Shown: positions 45,519 through 55,175, numbered from the stretch's first letter. The stretch is DNA of 64,000 nucleotides from Thermus albus (GCF_022760855.1 NZ_JAKTNR010000006.1:1-64000), one strand, 5' to 3'. A program made the numbers and translations. The notes: generated from the sequence alone by a model not told the origin.

Positions 45519-47084
45519 TTACTGGACTCGGAAGGTGCGGATTTCGCTTAGGGATTCCCGGTAGCCCCTTTGGAGGAGCCCTTGGTAAGCCCCTTGGGGG
45601 AGAGGGCCTAGGTTCTCCAAGAAAGCCTGGGCCAGTTCCCCCCTGGTGCTGTTGACGGGGTTCCCCCTTAGGTCCTTTAGCCGCGGCCGGTGTTCCAAGT
45701 CCACGTACAGCCTGGCTTGCAGGGCTAAGGGGTCCCTGCCTATGTAGTCCAGCATCTCGGTCTGGTCGTCGGTGTAGACGTCCCAGAAGTACGTGGCCCC
45801 ACCCTGCAAGGGCAAGGGTACGGCGATGGAGGTCTTGGGGGTAAACCCTACCCAGACCAGGTTGCCGCCTCCGTCGTAAACGGAAGCCATGTACACCTTG
45901 CCGCCGGACACCGGGTTCCAGGACAGGGTAGGCGTGCTCCCTAAGGTGGCCCCATCCCCTACACCCAGTTTGGGGGTGTCCAGGAAGGTAACGGTTAGGG
46001 GCGTGCCCAGGTTGGTACCATCCCGCCAGTGGAAGGCCCGGGAGAAGTCCCGTACTTGGAAGTTGCTATCAAAGCGCAGGGCTACGTTGACGAGGGAGAT
46101 TTGCTGAGAAGGAGCTCCGGAGGGAATCTTGTAAACCCGCAAAGCCTTGGTGGTGGTCCCGAGGTAGTAGTACTGGCCCAGCTCTACCTCTCCCGAGTGG
46201 ATGGCGTGGTTGAAGGAGGGGAGGCTAAGGGACAGGGCATTCCACCCCGGGCTATTGGGATCTGGGTTGTACCCTGAAAGCCCTGAGAGGTCGTGGGAGA
46301 CCTGAAGGGTAGTGACCCGGTTAGGGTTGGCCTGGGGGTCAAAGGCCTCGAGGGCCACATCCCGTTGCGTCGTCGAACCGTTTAGGTAAACCCAGACATC
46401 GGGCACGTACTGGAAATGGCTCCAGTAGTACTCCGTGGCCGTTTGGCAGTCACCCGTGTCCGTGCCCGTGTAGTTGCCGGCCCAAAGGCTTCCCGAGGCC
46501 GCGTAGAGGTTATTGGTGGAGGCCACGGGGATCTGGTACTGGCCGTTGGTGTCGGTGGTGACCGTGCGGAAGCCTCCAAAGACCACCAGGCCATCCTCAC
46601 AAGGGGCTGGGGGATCAAAGAGCTGGTTGGAGTTCCTTGGGGTGGAACTCGCCACCGGTTGCCCTCCTAGGGTGACGGTGCCGGTGAGGGTTCCAGACCG
46701 TAAGGGGTAGCCGGGAAGGCTCCTAGAGGGGGGTGCTGGCAGGTAGATGTTCATCTCGGAGGCAGCGCCGTAGGGGGAGCGGTAGGCGCTTAGGGGGACT
46801 TCCTCATACGTTAAGGCCGCCATTCCTTGTCCTTTGGGGGGAATGACCGTGAGGCTGAAGGTTTGGGCATTCCCGGGTATCTGCAAGGAAAAGCGGCCGT
46901 CCAAACCGGTGGCGGTCTCCACCTGGCGGTTGCCCACCTGGGCCACCACCCTAGCCCCATGGACGGGCTGCCCCCCAGCTCCTGGGCTGGTGAAGACGTA
47001 CCCTTGGATGCCCTGAGGGGGTGGGGTGCAGGCCCAGAGGGCGAGAAGGCTTATGCCTAGGGCTACCGACCAAGCTTTTTTCAT
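45519..47084 (-). CDS. Large lipoprotein with carboxypeptidase-regulatory-like domain
   Basis: 521 residues. Lipobox LLALWAC (C19). Residues about 25-115 form a carboxypeptidase-regulatory-like beta domain ([26 protein letters not shown]), a second similar unit follows ([17 protein letters not shown]), and the rest is Asn/Thr/Gly-rich beta sequence with an FN3-like strand set ([18 protein letters not shown]). No enzyme motif is seen. First gene of the exported trio, with a strong promoter and an AAGGAGGTG site. Probably a surface-exposed scaffold or substrate-binding lipoprotein. Confidence 0.72.
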   Translation of the reverse strand: MKKAWSVALGISLLALWACTPPPQGIQGYVFTSPGAGGQPVHGARVVAQVGNRQVETATGLDGRFSLQIPGNAQTFSLTVIPPKGQGMAALTYEEVPLSAYRSPYGAASEMNIYLPAPPSRSLPGYPLRSGTLTGTVTLGGQPVASSTPRNSNQLFDPPAPCEDGLVVFGGFRTVTTDTNGQYQIPVASTNNLYAASGSLWAGNYTGTDTGDCQTATEYYWSHFQYVPDVWVYLNGSTTQRDVALEAFDPQANPNRVTTLQVSHDLSGLSGYNPDPNSPGWNALSLSLPSFNHAIHSGEVELGQYYYLGTTTKALRVYKIPSGAPSQQISLVNVALRFDSNFQVRDFSRAFHWRDGTNLGTPLTVTFLDTPKLGVGDGATLGSTPTLSWNPVSGGKVYMASVYDGGGNLVWVGFTPKTSIAVPLPLQGGATYFWDVYTDDQTEMLDYIGRDPLALQARLYVDLEHRPRLKDLRGNPVNSTRGELAQAFLENLGPLPQGAYQGLLQRGYRESLSEIRTFRVQ

Positions 47085-47109
47085 AACACCTCCTTGCTTA
47101 GGCAGGGTG

Positions 47110-47139
47110 AGTATACACGGCTAGGCTTAGATGCGTCAA
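47110..47139 (-). promoter_or_regulatory. Promoter of the exported lipoprotein-protease operon
   Basis: On the minus strand TTGACG (47134-47139), an 18-base spacer and TATACT (47110-47115), one of the best matches to consensus in the window. A 5' leader of about 18 bases with AAGGAGGTG follows. Confidence 0.75.
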
Positions 47140-47170
47140 GGGAAACGGATATTCCCGGAAAATGGGGTTG

Positions 47171-47184
47171 TGTATACTTATGCA
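47171..47184. promoter_or_regulatory. Candidate ARG box (ArgR operator) over the argG -10
   Basis: TGTAT-ACTT-ATGCA fits the half-site pattern TGNAT-N4-ATNCA of ArgR operators and contains the TATACT -10 (47173-47178). Binding would block argG transcription. No argR gene is in the window. Confidence 0.5.
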
Positions 47185-47186
47185 AG

Positions 47187-47200
47187 CCCCCTCGAGGGGG
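47187..47200 (+). repeat. Self-complementary leader hairpin of argG
   Basis: CCCCCTCGAGGGGG, a 14-base perfect palindrome between the promoter and the argG start. It may fold in the mRNA leader or extend the operator. A TAGACT hexamer follows at 47201-47206 and is a second possible -10. Confidence 0.4.
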
Positions 47201-47216
47201 TAGACTAGGGGTTGGC

Positions 47217-48440
47217 ATGAAGATCGTCTTAGCATACTCCGGCGGGCTGGATACCAGCATCATCCTCAAGTGGCTTAAGGAGACCTACGGGGCCGAGGTC
47301 ATCGCCTTCACCGCGGACATCGGCCAGGGGGAAGAGGTGGAGGAGGCCCGGGAAAAGGCCCTAAGGACTGGGGCCTCCAAGGCCATGGCCTTGGACCTGA
47401 AAGAGGAGTTCGTGCGGGACTTCGTCTTCCCCATGTTCCGCGCGGGGGCGGTGTACGAGGGGTATTACCTCCTGGGTACCGCCATCGCCAGGCCCTTGAT
47501 CGCCAAGTATCTGGTGAAGATCGCCGAGGAGGAGGGGGCGGAGGCCATCGCCCACGGGGCCACGGGCAAGGGAAACGACCAGGTGCGCTTTGAGCTTACC
47601 GCCTACGCCCTGAAGCCCGATATCCGGGTCATTGCCCCCTGGCGGGAGTGGCACTTTAAGGGCCGGCAGGAGATGATGGCCTACGCCGAGGCCCACGGCA
47701 TCCCTGTCCCCGTGACCCAGGAAAAACCTTACTCCATGGACGCCAACCTTCTGCATATTTCCTACGAAGGGGGGGTCCTCGAGGACCCCTGGGCGGAGCC
47801 CCCCAAGGGGATGTTCCGCCTGACCAGAGACCCCGAGGAGGCCCCCGACGCCCCGGAATACGTGGAGATCGCCTTTGAAAGGGGCGACCCGGTGGCGGTG
47901 AACGGGGAGGGGCTTTCCCCGGCGGCGCTTCTCGCCCGCCTCAACGAGATCGGCGGCCGGCACGGGGTGGGTCGGGTGGACCTGGTGGAAAACCGCTTCG
48001 TGGGCATGAAGTCCCGGGGGGTCTACGAAACCCCCGGGGGAACCCTCCTCTACCACGCCCGGCGGGCGGTGGAAAGCCTCACCCTGGACCGGGAGGTGCT
48101 GCACCAGAGGGACACCCTGGCCCCCAAGTATGCGGAACTGGTCTACTACGGCTTCTGGTACGCCCCGGAGCGGGAGGCCCTGCAGGCCTACTTTGACCAC
48201 GTGGCCCAGGCGGTCACCGGGGTGGCCCGGCTGAAGCTTTACAAGGGGAATGTCTACGTGGTGGGGAGGAAGGCTCCCAAAAGCCTCTACCAAAAGGACC
48301 TGGTCTCCTTTGACGAGCTTGGGGCCTACCACCAGAAGGACGCCGAGGGCTTCATCAAGATCCAGGCCCTAAGGCTTCGGGTTAGGGCCTTGGTGGGTCA
48401 GCCCGAAGGCTATCTTGAAGGGAAGGGCCATGGGGCATAG
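47217..48440 (+). CDS. argG: Argininosuccinate synthase
   Basis: ATP-dependent joining of citrulline and aspartate in arginine biosynthesis. 407 residues. P-loop-like [12 protein letters not shown] near the start, [13 protein letters not shown], and the citrulline/aspartate-binding [17 protein letters not shown] 47217 is chosen because it places the SGGLDTS motif at the usual distance. Upstream in-frame codons fall in the promoter. The argH start lies 11 bases inside its 3' end. Confidence 0.97.
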   Translation: MKIVLAYSGGLDTSIILKWLKETYGAEVIAFTADIGQGEEVEEAREKALRTGASKAMALDLKEEFVRDFVFPMFRAGAVYEGYYLLGTAIARPLIAKYLVKIAEEEGAEAIAHGATGKGNDQVRFELTAYALKPDIRVIAPWREWHFKGRQEMMAYAEAHGIPVPVTQEKPYSMDANLLHISYEGGVLEDPWAEPPKGMFRLTRDPEEAPDAPEYVEIAFERGDPVAVNGEGLSPAALLARLNEIGGRHGVGRVDLVENRFVGMKSRGVYETPGGTLLYHARRAVESLTLDREVLHQRDTLAPKYAELVYYGFWYAPEREALQAYFDHVAQAVTGVARLKLYKGNVYVVGRKAPKSLYQKDLVSFDELGAYHQKDAEGFIKIQALRLRVRALVGQPEGYLEGKGHGA

Positions 48441-49818
48441 GACCTGGGGGGGTCGTTTCGGGGAGGGTCCAAGCGGCCTTGCCGCCCGCTTCAACGCCTC
48501 CCTCCCCTTTGACCGGGCCCTTTGGCGGGAGGACCTCTGGCAGAACCGGGTGCACGCCCGCATGCTCCATGGGGTGGGGCTTCTAAGCGGGGAGGAGCTG
48601 GAGGCCATCCTCAAGGGCCTGGACCAGATAGAGAAGGAGATAGAGGCCGGCACCTTCCCCTGGCGGGAGGAGCTGGAGGACGTGCACATGAACCTGGAGG
48701 CCCGCCTCATAGAGCTCATCGGCCCTCCTGGGGGTAAGCTGCACACGGCCAGGAGCCGCAACGACCAGGTGGCCACGGACTTAAGGCTCTTCCTCAGGGG
48801 GGCCATAGACGAGCTTCTGGGCCTCCTCCTGGAACTCCGCCAGGTCTTGGTGAAGGAGGCGGAAAGGCACCTGGAGCCCCTTTATCTCCTTCCCGGCTAC
48901 ACCCACCTGCAGCGGGCCCAGCCCATCCTGCTTTCCCACTGGTTTTTGGCCTACTACGAGATGCTCCTAAGGGACGCCGGGCGCCTGGAGGATGCCAAAA
49001 AGCGCCTCAACCATAGCCCCTTAGGGGCTGCGGCCCTGGCGGGGACGGGGTTTCCCATAGACCGCCACTTCACCGCCAAGGAGCTGGGCTTCCAAGCGCC
49101 CATGCGGAACTCCTTGGATGCGGTGGCAAGCCGGGATTTTGCCCTGGAGGTCCTCTCCGCCCTCAACATCGGCCTGCTCCACCTCTCCCGCATGGCGGAG
49201 GAGCTCATCCTCTACAGCACCGAGGAGTTCGCCTTCGTGGAGATCCCCGACGCCTTCGCCACGGGTTCTTCCATCATGCCCCAGAAGAAAAACCCGGACG
49301 TGTTGGAGCTCATCCGGGCCAAAACGGGGAGGGTCCTGGGGGCCCTGGTGGGCCTTTCCACCGTGGTGAAGGGGCTTCCCTTGGCCTACAACAAGGACCT
49401 GCAGGAGGACAAAGAGCCCTTGCTGGACGCCCTCAGCACCTATAGGGATAGCCTTAGGCTTCTTGCTGCCCTCCTCCCCGGGCTTAGATGGCGGCGTGAA
49501 AGGATGTGGCAGGCGGCGGAGGAGGGGTATGCCCTGGCTACGGAGCTGGCCGACTACCTGGCGGAGAAGGGGCTTCCCTTCCGGGAAGCCCACCATGTGG
49601 TGGGGAAGCTGGTGCGGAGGCTTGTGGAGGAGGGAAGGCCCCTGAAGAGCCTCACCCTGGAGGAGCTAAGGGCCCACCACCCCCTTTTCGCCGAGGATGC
49701 CTTGCCCCTCCTCCAGTTGGAGACCGCCATCCACCGGCGGAACTCCTTTGGGGGCACGGCCCCCATGGCGGTGCGGGAAAGGATTCTAGAGGCAAAAAGG
49801 GAGGTGGGCCTTGCTTGA
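48430..49818 (+). CDS. argH: Argininosuccinate lyase
   Basis: Cleaves argininosuccinate to arginine and fumarate. 462 residues of the aspartase/fumarase superfamily: [11 protein letters not shown] opening, [26 protein letters not shown], and the mobile catalytic loop [15 protein letters not shown] 48430 overlaps the end of argG. A TTG five codons upstream is less likely. Followed by an overlapping acetyltransferase gene. Confidence 0.96.
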   Translation: MGHRTWGGRFGEGPSGLAARFNASLPFDRALWREDLWQNRVHARMLHGVGLLSGEELEAILKGLDQIEKEIEAGTFPWREELEDVHMNLEARLIELIGPPGGKLHTARSRNDQVATDLRLFLRGAIDELLGLLLELRQVLVKEAERHLEPLYLLPGYTHLQRAQPILLSHWFLAYYEMLLRDAGRLEDAKKRLNHSPLGAAALAGTGFPIDRHFTAKELGFQAPMRNSLDAVASRDFALEVLSALNIGLLHLSRMAEELILYSTEEFAFVEIPDAFATGSSIMPQKKNPDVLELIRAKTGRVLGALVGLSTVVKGLPLAYNKDLQEDKEPLLDALSTYRDSLRLLAALLPGLRWRRERMWQAAEEGYALATELADYLAEKGLPFREAHHVVGKLVRRLVEEGRPLKSLTLEELRAHHPLFAEDALPLLQLETAIHRRNSFGGTAPMAVRERILEAKREVGLA

Positions 49819-50350
49819 AACCCGGCTGGAACTCCCCACGGTTTCCCTGCCCGAGGTGCAAAAAGGCAGGGCGGTGGAGCTCAGGAAGGCTAGGCTTGCC
49901 GACGTGGAGGCCATCTACTGGCTCATCCGTTACTGGGCGGAGAAGGGCCTGATGCTGGTCCGTAGCCACAGCCACCTCTACGAGAACATCCGGGACTTCC
50001 AGGTCCTCGAGGACGAGGATGGCCACATCGTGGGCACCGTGGCCCTGCATGTGCTGTGGCGGGACCTGGCGGAGATCCGGGGCCTGGCGGTGCACCCCTT
50101 AAGGCAGGGGGAGGGCCTGGGCCGCTGGCTGGTCCTGGGGGCGGAGCGGGAGGCTAGGGACCTGGGCCTGCCCCAGGTCTTTGCCTGGACGCTTCAGGTG
50201 AACTTCTTCCGCTCCTTGGGCTACCAGGTCACCTCCCGCGAGGCCTTGCCCCCCAAGGTGTGGAGCGAGTGCAACGCCTGCCCCTTCTACGAGAACTGCC
50301 GGGAGATCGCGGTCATCAAGCGCCTTTCCCGGGGGGCCTTTGGGGGCTAG
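49811..50350 (+). CDS. GNAT acetyltransferase, short N-acetylglutamate synthase type (ArgA-like)
   Basis: 179 residues with a GNAT fold: [17 protein letters not shown], the acetyl-CoA loop [32 protein letters not shown], and a C-terminal Cys cluster ([10 protein letters not shown]) seen in stand-alone short ArgA proteins. N-acetylglutamate synthase is the first step of arginine synthesis. In some marine bacteria a similar domain is fused to ArgH, and here the genes overlap by 8 bases. TTG start with GGAGGTG 4 bases before. A GTG at codon 16 is an alternative. Confidence 0.8.
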   Translation: MLETRLELPTVSLPEVQKGRAVELRKARLADVEAIYWLIRYWAEKGLMLVRSHSHLYENIRDFQVLEDEDGHIVGTVALHVLWRDLAEIRGLAVHPLRQGEGLGRWLVLGAEREARDLGLPQVFAWTLQVNFFRSLGYQVTSREALPPKVWSECNACPFYENCREIAVIKRLSRGAFGG

Positions 50351-50696
50351 AATGGGCGGGATGGGCATCTTGACCCGCCACCCGGAGGAGGCCATGGCCC
50401 GGGCCCGCGATGAGCCCATGGGAGGACGAAAAGCCCTCCTAGGGGGAGGTCCCGGGCCTGCCCGGGGTCTGGGCCACAGGAAGGGGCCTGAGGGAGGGCG
50501 AGGCCCCTCTGTCCCTGGGCGAGGTTCGCAGGGATGTGCCGCGTGGCGAAGGGGCTTAAGCCGGTTGAGGGGGTTGGTGGCGAGGCTAAAGGCCCTGGGG
50601 TTCGGTGCGCCTGGTCCGGCCTAACCCTTGTCGGGGCGGGATCGGCGTGGGCCTTTTGGGGCGGATCCTAAGGCAGGCGGGCATAGAGGAGGAGGA
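50351..50696 (+). other. Uncharacterised 346-base interval before carA
   Basis: No convincing gene. G-rich and able to form several hairpins, for example CCCGGG-CCTG-CCCGGG near 50450 and GGGGCCT/AGGCCCC with an 11-base loop near 50480-50510. Open frames have odd Gly/Arg composition. It may be a long carA leader, an unknown structured RNA or the remains of a decayed gene. A short frame (50647-50709) overlaps the carA start. Confidence 0.45.
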
Positions 50697-50709
50697 ATGG
50701 CTGGCGTGA
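50647..50709 (+). CDS. Possible 20-codon upstream frame overlapping carA
   Basis: From GTG 50647 (or GTG 50605 in the same frame) the frame encodes a peptide ending GIEEEEWLA and stops 12 bases inside carA, out of frame with it. It could be a leader peptide coupling translation to carA or the tail of a decayed gene. No ribosome site is evident. Low support. Confidence 0.2.
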   Translation: MGLLGRILRQAGIEEEEWLA

Positions 50710-51872
50710 AGGAACGCGCGGTTTTGGTCCTGGAGGACGGTACCGTCTACCACGGTTACGCCTTCGGGGCCCGGGGAAAGACGGTGGGGGAGGTGGTCTT
50801 CAACACCGCCCAGACCGGGTACCAGGAGATCATGACCGACCCCAGCTACCACGGGCAGATCGTGGTCATGACCTACCCCCACCAGGGTAACTACGGGGTC
50901 AACGTCTACGACATGCAGTCCAACCGGCCCTGGGTGAAGGGCTTTGTGGCCAAGGAGTTTAGCCGCGTGGCCTCCAACCCCAGGGCCCAGCAGACCCTTA
51001 AGGAGTTCATGGAGTTCTACGGGGTGGTGGGGATAGAGGGGGTGGATACCCGGGCCCTGGTGCGCAAGATCCGCGAAGGGGGGGTGCTGAAGGGGACCAT
51101 CGCCCATGCCAGCCTCTTCGGGGACCCCCACCACACCTTCACCCCGGAGGAGCTGGAAGCCCTTCGCCAAGAGGCCCAGGCCTGGACGGACATTGACGGC
51201 CGGGACATGACCCCGGAGGTCTCCACCCCCTTGCCCTACGCCTGGCCCACCCTGAAGTCGGGCCGGCGCATCGTGGTCATGGACTTCGGCATCAAGCACG
51301 CCATCGTGGAGAACCTGGCGGCCCAGGGCTTTGAGATCCTGGTGGTGCCGGGCAAAACCCCGGCCAGCCAGATCATGGCCTTGGAGCCCCACGGGCTTTT
51401 CATCTCCAACGGCCCCGGGGACCCCTCCATGCCCCGCTATGCCCACGAGACCATCTGGAAGCTCATGGGGCTTTTGCCCACCTTCGGCATCTGCCTGGGC
51501 CACCAGCTCCTGGCCCTGGCTGCGGGGGGGCGGACCTACAAGATGAAGTTCGGCCACCGGGGGGCCAACCACCCGGTGAAGAACCTCCTCAGCGGCAAGA
51601 TTGAGATCACCAGCCAAAACCACGGCTACGCGGTGGACATTGACTCCCTAAAGGAGTTCCGGCCCACCCACATCAACCTGAACGACGGGACCCTCGAGGG
51701 CATGGCCCATAGCCGCTACCCCGTTTTCTCCGTGCAGTACCACCCCGAGGCCGCTCCTGGTCCCCACGACGCCCTGTACCTCTTCCGCCGGTTTCTGGAG
51801 GAGGTGGAGGCCTTCCACGGGGCCACGGGGCTTCCCGTGGAAAAGGCCCGGGCTGATGGGCACGGGGTGTAA
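50697..51872 (+). CDS. carA: Carbamoyl-phosphate synthase small subunit (glutaminase)
   Basis: Supplies ammonia for carbamoyl phosphate, used for arginine and pyrimidines. 391 residues: N-terminal CPSase domain ([23 protein letters not shown]) and a class I glutamine amidotransferase domain with [10 protein letters not shown], the nucleophile cysteine in FGICLGHQL, and the catalytic HPE in VQYHPEA. The GAGGAGGAGG ribosome site fixes ATG 50697. carB is not adjacent. The argGH-argA genes lie just upstream on the same strand. Confidence 0.96.
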   Translation: MAGVKERAVLVLEDGTVYHGYAFGARGKTVGEVVFNTAQTGYQEIMTDPSYHGQIVVMTYPHQGNYGVNVYDMQSNRPWVKGFVAKEFSRVASNPRAQQTLKEFMEFYGVVGIEGVDTRALVRKIREGGVLKGTIAHASLFGDPHHTFTPEELEALRQEAQAWTDIDGRDMTPEVSTPLPYAWPTLKSGRRIVVMDFGIKHAIVENLAAQGFEILVVPGKTPASQIMALEPHGLFISNGPGDPSMPRYAHETIWKLMGLLPTFGICLGHQLLALAAGGRTYKMKFGHRGANHPVKNLLSGKIEITSQNHGYAVDIDSLKEFRPTHINLNDGTLEGMAHSRYPVFSVQYHPEAAPGPHDALYLFRRFLEEVEAFHGATGLPVEKARADGHGV

Positions 51873-51879
51873 TACCACC

Positions 51880-51903
51880 CCACCCTGGCTTGCGCCAGGG
51901 TGG
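51880..51903 (+). terminator. Stem-loop after carA
   Basis: CCACCCTGGC / GCCAGGGTGG, a perfect 10-base stem with a TTGC loop, 8 bases after the carA stop. No T-run follows, so it is either a weak terminator or an RNA-stabilising stem. Confidence 0.6.
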
Positions 51904-51982
51904 GGGCCCCGGAAAACGCCTTGGGGCGGCTTGAGAACTCGGTGGAACTCAGGGAAGGCTATGCGGGAAAAGGGTATAACCT

Positions 51983-53614
51983 TCAGTAGTCCATCCCCCG
52001 GATCTTCCCCTCCTCGTCCACGTCAATCCCCAGGGCCTGGGGCACCTTGGGCAGGCCGGGAAGGGTCTCAATCCCCCCCATGTAGACCACCACAAACCCG
52101 GCCCCAAGCCGGCATTTCAGGTCCGTGACCCGCACCCTAAAGCCCTTAGGTCTTCCCCGGAGCTTGGGGTTATCGGAGAGGGAGGTGGCCGCCTTGGCCA
52201 TGACCACGGGCAGGGCCTCGCACCCCTCCTTCTTGGCCGCCTTCAGAGCCCTCTTGGCCTCCTCGCTCCACTCCACCCCATCCGCCCCGTAGACTGCCTT
52301 GGCGATGGTTTCCACCTTGGCCTCGAGGGGCATCTCCAAAGGGTAAAGGGGCCGGTAGGTGTGGGGGAGGGCAAGGGCCTCCAGGACCTTTTCCGCCAGT
52401 TCCAGCCCCCCTTCCCCTCCTTTGGCGTAGACCTCGCTTAAGGCAAAGGGCAGGCCCCTTTCCCGAGCAAACTCCCGCACCAGGGCGATCTCCTCCAGGG
52501 TGTCCGTGGGGAAGCGGTTTAAGGCGATCACCGGCTTAAAGCCAAATAGCTCCACGTTCTCCACGTGCTTTTCCAGGTTGGCGAGGCCCTTGGCCACCGC
52601 CTGGGGGTCCGGCATCTCGTAGGCGTCCTGTCCCCCGTGGTAGCGGAGGGCCCGGATGGTGGCCACCAGGACCACCGCCTCTGGGACCAGGCCAGCGCTT
52701 CGCGCCACCACGTCCATGAACTTTTCCATGCCGAGGTCCGTGGCGAAACCCGCCTCCTGTACCACGTAGTCCGCTAGGCCCAAGGCGAAGAGGCTCGCCC
52801 TTACGGAGTTGGTGCCGTGGGCGATGTTGCCAAAGGGCCCCATGTGGACGAAAGCCGGATTTCCTTCTGCCGTCTGCACCAGGTTGGGGAGGAAGGCCTG
52901 CCTTAGGAGGGCGGCCATGGCCCCCACCGCCCCTAGATCCTCCGCGTAGACGGGCTTCCCCTCGTAGGTGAAACCCACCCGCATTCTTCCCAGGCGTCTT
53001 TTTAGGTCCTTAAAGTCCCGGGCCAGGCTCATGAGGGCCATGACCTCGCTGGCCACGGTGAGCTCAAACCCCCCTTCCCGAGGCACCCCGTGGGCCTTAC
53101 CCCCCAGGCCCAGGACGATATGCCTCAAGGCCCGGTCGTTCATGTCAATGGCCCTTTTGAGCTCTATGCGCCGGGGGTCAATGGCGAGCTCATTGCCCTG
53201 GTGCAGGTGGTTGTCCAAGAGGGCGTTTAGGAGGTTCACGGCGCTGGTCACCGCATGGAAGTCCCCGGTGAAGTGCAGGTTGATCTCGTGCCGGGGTTCC
53301 ACCCGCGCCCGGCCGCCCCCCGTGGCCCCGCCCTTCACCCCGAAGACCGGGCCCAAGGAGGGCTCCCTTAGGGCCAAGGCGGCCTTTTTCCCAAGCCGCC
53401 AAAGGGCGTCCACCAGGCCGATGGCGGTGGTGGTCTTGCCCTCCCCCGCCGGGGTGGGGGTGATGGCGGTGACCAGGATCAGCTTCCCCCTGGCTTTAGG
53501 GGGTTCTCCTAGGACCTTAGCCATATGGGGGCCGTAGAGGTAAAGCCTTTCCCCACCTAGTCCCAGTTTGCCGGCCACTTCCTCTATGGGTTGAAGCGCT
53601 TCCTTAACGATCAC
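51983..53614 (-). CDS. fhs: Formate-tetrahydrofolate ligase
   Basis: ATP-dependent synthesis of 10-formyl-THF. 543 residues. P-loop-like TPAGEGKTTTAIGL, SLGPVFGVKGGATGGG, LHFTGDFHAVTSA, and the C-terminal GAGFVVVYMGGIETLPGLP. GTG start, 6 bases after TAAGCT (53621-53626, minus). Single gene, convergent with carA. Confidence 0.96.
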   Translation of the reverse strand: MIVKEALQPIEEVAGKLGLGGERLYLYGPHMAKVLGEPPKARGKLILVTAITPTPAGEGKTTTAIGLVDALWRLGKKAALALREPSLGPVFGVKGGATGGGRARVEPRHEINLHFTGDFHAVTSAVNLLNALLDNHLHQGNELAIDPRRIELKRAIDMNDRALRHIVLGLGGKAHGVPREGGFELTVASEVMALMSLARDFKDLKRRLGRMRVGFTYEGKPVYAEDLGAVGAMAALLRQAFLPNLVQTAEGNPAFVHMGPFGNIAHGTNSVRASLFALGLADYVVQEAGFATDLGMEKFMDVVARSAGLVPEAVVLVATIRALRYHGGQDAYEMPDPQAVAKGLANLEKHVENVELFGFKPVIALNRFPTDTLEEIALVREFARERGLPFALSEVYAKGGEGGLELAEKVLEALALPHTYRPLYPLEMPLEAKVETIAKAVYGADGVEWSEEAKRALKAAKKEGCEALPVVMAKAATSLSDNPKLRGRPKGFRVRVTDLKCRLGAGFVVVYMGGIETLPGLPKVPQALGIDVDEEGKIRGMDY

Positions 53615-53795
53615 GGGGTAAGCTTACTCCCACCCCCTAGGGAAGGAAGTCCCACCTTGGGCGACCGGGTGCTAAGGCGCCCCTGTCGGCCATGACAAAG
53701 AGTAGGCTTTGCCGGGGCTTGGAGTGATAGGTAACGGGGAGGTATCCTTGAAAACGCAGCATCGTGATGTCGGGTTTTCCAGGATCATTTCCACC
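53615..53795. other. Intergenic stretch between fhs and threonine dehydratase gene
   Basis: About 180 bases with the TAAGCT -10 box of fhs at one end. A short stem GGGTGC-TAAG-GCGCCC (one G-T pair, near 53667-53682) is the only structure seen. No gene or known riboswitch recognised. Confidence 0.5.
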
Positions 53796-54734
53796 CTAAG
53801 TTGGGGTGCAAAACCTCCGATTGCCCCCGGAGAGGAGGAGGGCCAGGACCTCGGGGAGCCTTTCCCCGTGCTCCAGCACCGCGGCCAAGGGGAGGGCCCC
53901 CGTGGGTTCCACCACCTGCTTGGTGCGGGTAAAGAGGAGGCCTTCGGCCTCCAGGATGGCCTCCTCGCTCACGGTGAGGATGGCGTCCACCTTTTTCCGG
54001 AGAACGGGAAAGGTGTGTTGGCCTACGGCCAGGGTCCTGACCCCATCCGCCCGGGTCCTGGGCGGCCGGGAGAGGCGCACGATTCTTCCTTCCTCCAGGC
54101 TTCTTCGGGCGTCGTCCGCCCCTTGGGGCTCCACCCCCAGGACCAAGGTGGTGGGAGAGAGGGCCTTTACCGCCGTGGCCACCCCGGCCACGAGCCCCCC
54201 GCCCCCCACCGGCACCAGGACCGCCTCCGGGAAAAAGCCCCGCTTCCCCGCCTGGACCATGAGCTCCAGCCCCGCGGTGCCCTGCCCGGCCATGACCAGG
54301 GGATCGTCAAAGGGGTGGATGAAGGCGTAGCCGGTTTCCAGGAGAAGGGCCTTGGCCACCTCCTCCCGGTTTTCCCCCGTGACCCCCTGGTCCACCACCT
54401 GGGCTCCGTAGGCCCGGGTGGCCTCCTTCTTGAAGGGGTTTGCCTCCTCGGGCATGACGATGAGGGCCTTCACCCCCAAGACCCTAGCGGCGTAGGCCAC
54501 CCCTTGGGCGTGGTTGCCGCTGCTTACCGCCAAAAGCCCCTTGGGGTTCTCCAGGGTCAGGGCCTTGGAAAGCGCCCCCCGGGCCTTGAAGCTTCCCGTC
54601 TTTTGCAGGTGTTCGGCCTTGAGGAGGAGGCGCTTGCCTAAAAGCTCATCCAGGAGCCTCGAGGTGAGGAGGGGGGTGCGGTGCACGTAGGGGGCGATGC
54701 GCCGGTACGCGGCATAGATATCGGCCAGCTCCAC
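53796..54734 (-). CDS. Threonine dehydratase (PLP, short catabolic type)
   Basis: Fold-type II PLP enzyme of 312 residues, deaminating threonine or serine to 2-oxobutyrate or pyruvate. The Schiff-base lysine is in TGSFKARGA, SSGNHAQGVAYA binds substrate, and GGGGLVAG holds the cofactor phosphate. It lacks the C-terminal ACT-like regulatory domain of biosynthetic IlvA. Serine racemase activity cannot be excluded. GTG start, 5 bases after TATAAA (54740-54745, minus). Confidence 0.9.
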   Translation of the reverse strand: MELADIYAAYRRIAPYVHRTPLLTSRLLDELLGKRLLLKAEHLQKTGSFKARGALSKALTLENPKGLLAVSSGNHAQGVAYAARVLGVKALIVMPEEANPFKKEATRAYGAQVVDQGVTGENREEVAKALLLETGYAFIHPFDDPLVMAGQGTAGLELMVQAGKRGFFPEAVLVPVGGGGLVAGVATAVKALSPTTLVLGVEPQGADDARRSLEEGRIVRLSRPPRTRADGVRTLAVGQHTFPVLRKKVDAILTVSEEAILEAEGLLFTRTKQVVEPTGALPLAAVLEHGERLPEVLALLLSGGNRRFCTPT

Positions 54735-54800
54735 ACCCCTTTATACCTTGCCCCGGCCCGGGTGGACAGACCCTGGCCTTCGCGCTAAAGTGGTAAGGGT

Positions 54801-55028
54801 ATGGACTTTCTCTACACCCTGGTCATCCTCCTCTACCTGGGCGTGGCGGGGCTTTTGGTCTACCTGGTCTTGGTGCAGGAGCCCAAACAGGGGGCTGGGG
54901 ACCTCATGGGGGGCTCGGCGGACCTCTTCTCCGCCCGGGGGGTCACCGGGGGGCTATACCGCCTCACCGTCATCCTAGGGGTGATCTTCGTGGCCTTGGC
55001 CCTCCTCATTGGCCTCTGGACCCGTTGA
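54801..55028 (+). CDS. secG: Preprotein translocase subunit SecG
   Basis: 75-residue component of SecYEG with two membrane helices and the conserved cytoplasmic loop VLVQEPKQGAGDLMGGSADLF between them. TAAAGT (54786-54791) lies 9 bases before ATG, so the leader is very short. tRNA-Ala follows under its own promoter. Confidence 0.93.
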   Translation: MDFLYTLVILLYLGVAGLLVYLVLVQEPKQGAGDLMGGSADLFSARGVTGGLYRLTVILGVIFVALALLIGLWTR

Positions 55029-55053
55029 CAAAACGCTTCCCCCTCGGTACCAT
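55025..55053 (+). promoter_or_regulatory. Promoter of tRNA-Ala
   Basis: Consensus TTGACA (55025-55030), overlapping the secG stop, a 17-base spacer, then TACCAT (55048-55053), 11 bases before the tRNA. Confidence 0.75.
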
Positions 55054-55064
55054 AGGCGTTGCTT

Positions 55065-55140
55065 GGGGCCGTGGCGCAGTTGGGAGCGCGCCTCAATGGC
55101 ATTGAGGAGGTCAGGGGTTCGAATCCCCTCGGCTCCACCA
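55065..55140 (+). tRNA. tRNA-Ala (GGC)
   Basis: A 76-base cloverleaf. Acceptor GGGGCCG pairs with CGGCTCC (one G-T), discriminator A, encoded CCA. D arm GGCGCAGTTGGGAGCGC, anticodon stem CCTCA/TGAGG with loop ATGGCAT (GGC at 55098-55100), T arm with GGTTCGAATCC. Confidence 0.96.
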
Positions 55141-55143
55141 GAA

Positions 55144-55175
55144 ATCCCCTGGGGAAACCCAGGGGGATGACCTTT
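55144..55175 (+). terminator. Terminator after tRNA-Ala
   Basis: Stem CCCCTGGG / CCCAGGGG with a GAAA loop (55146-55165), extended by AT and AT pairs, then GACCTTTTAG. It reaches the end of the convergent permease gene. Confidence 0.65.

Noticed and set aside
50340-50624. 94-codon frame after the argA-like gene
   Set aside because: Gly/Arg/Pro-rich and unlike a folded protein. More likely non-coding or decayed sequence.
50586-51623. 345-codon open frame antisense to carA, reaching into the gap before it
   Set aside because: Composition is that of an antisense shadow, and most of it lies under conserved carA codons.
53615-53795. Tetrahydrofolate riboswitch upstream of fhs
   Set aside because: Only a short 6-pair stem is visible and the -10 box lies next to the fhs start, leaving no leader to hold a riboswitch.
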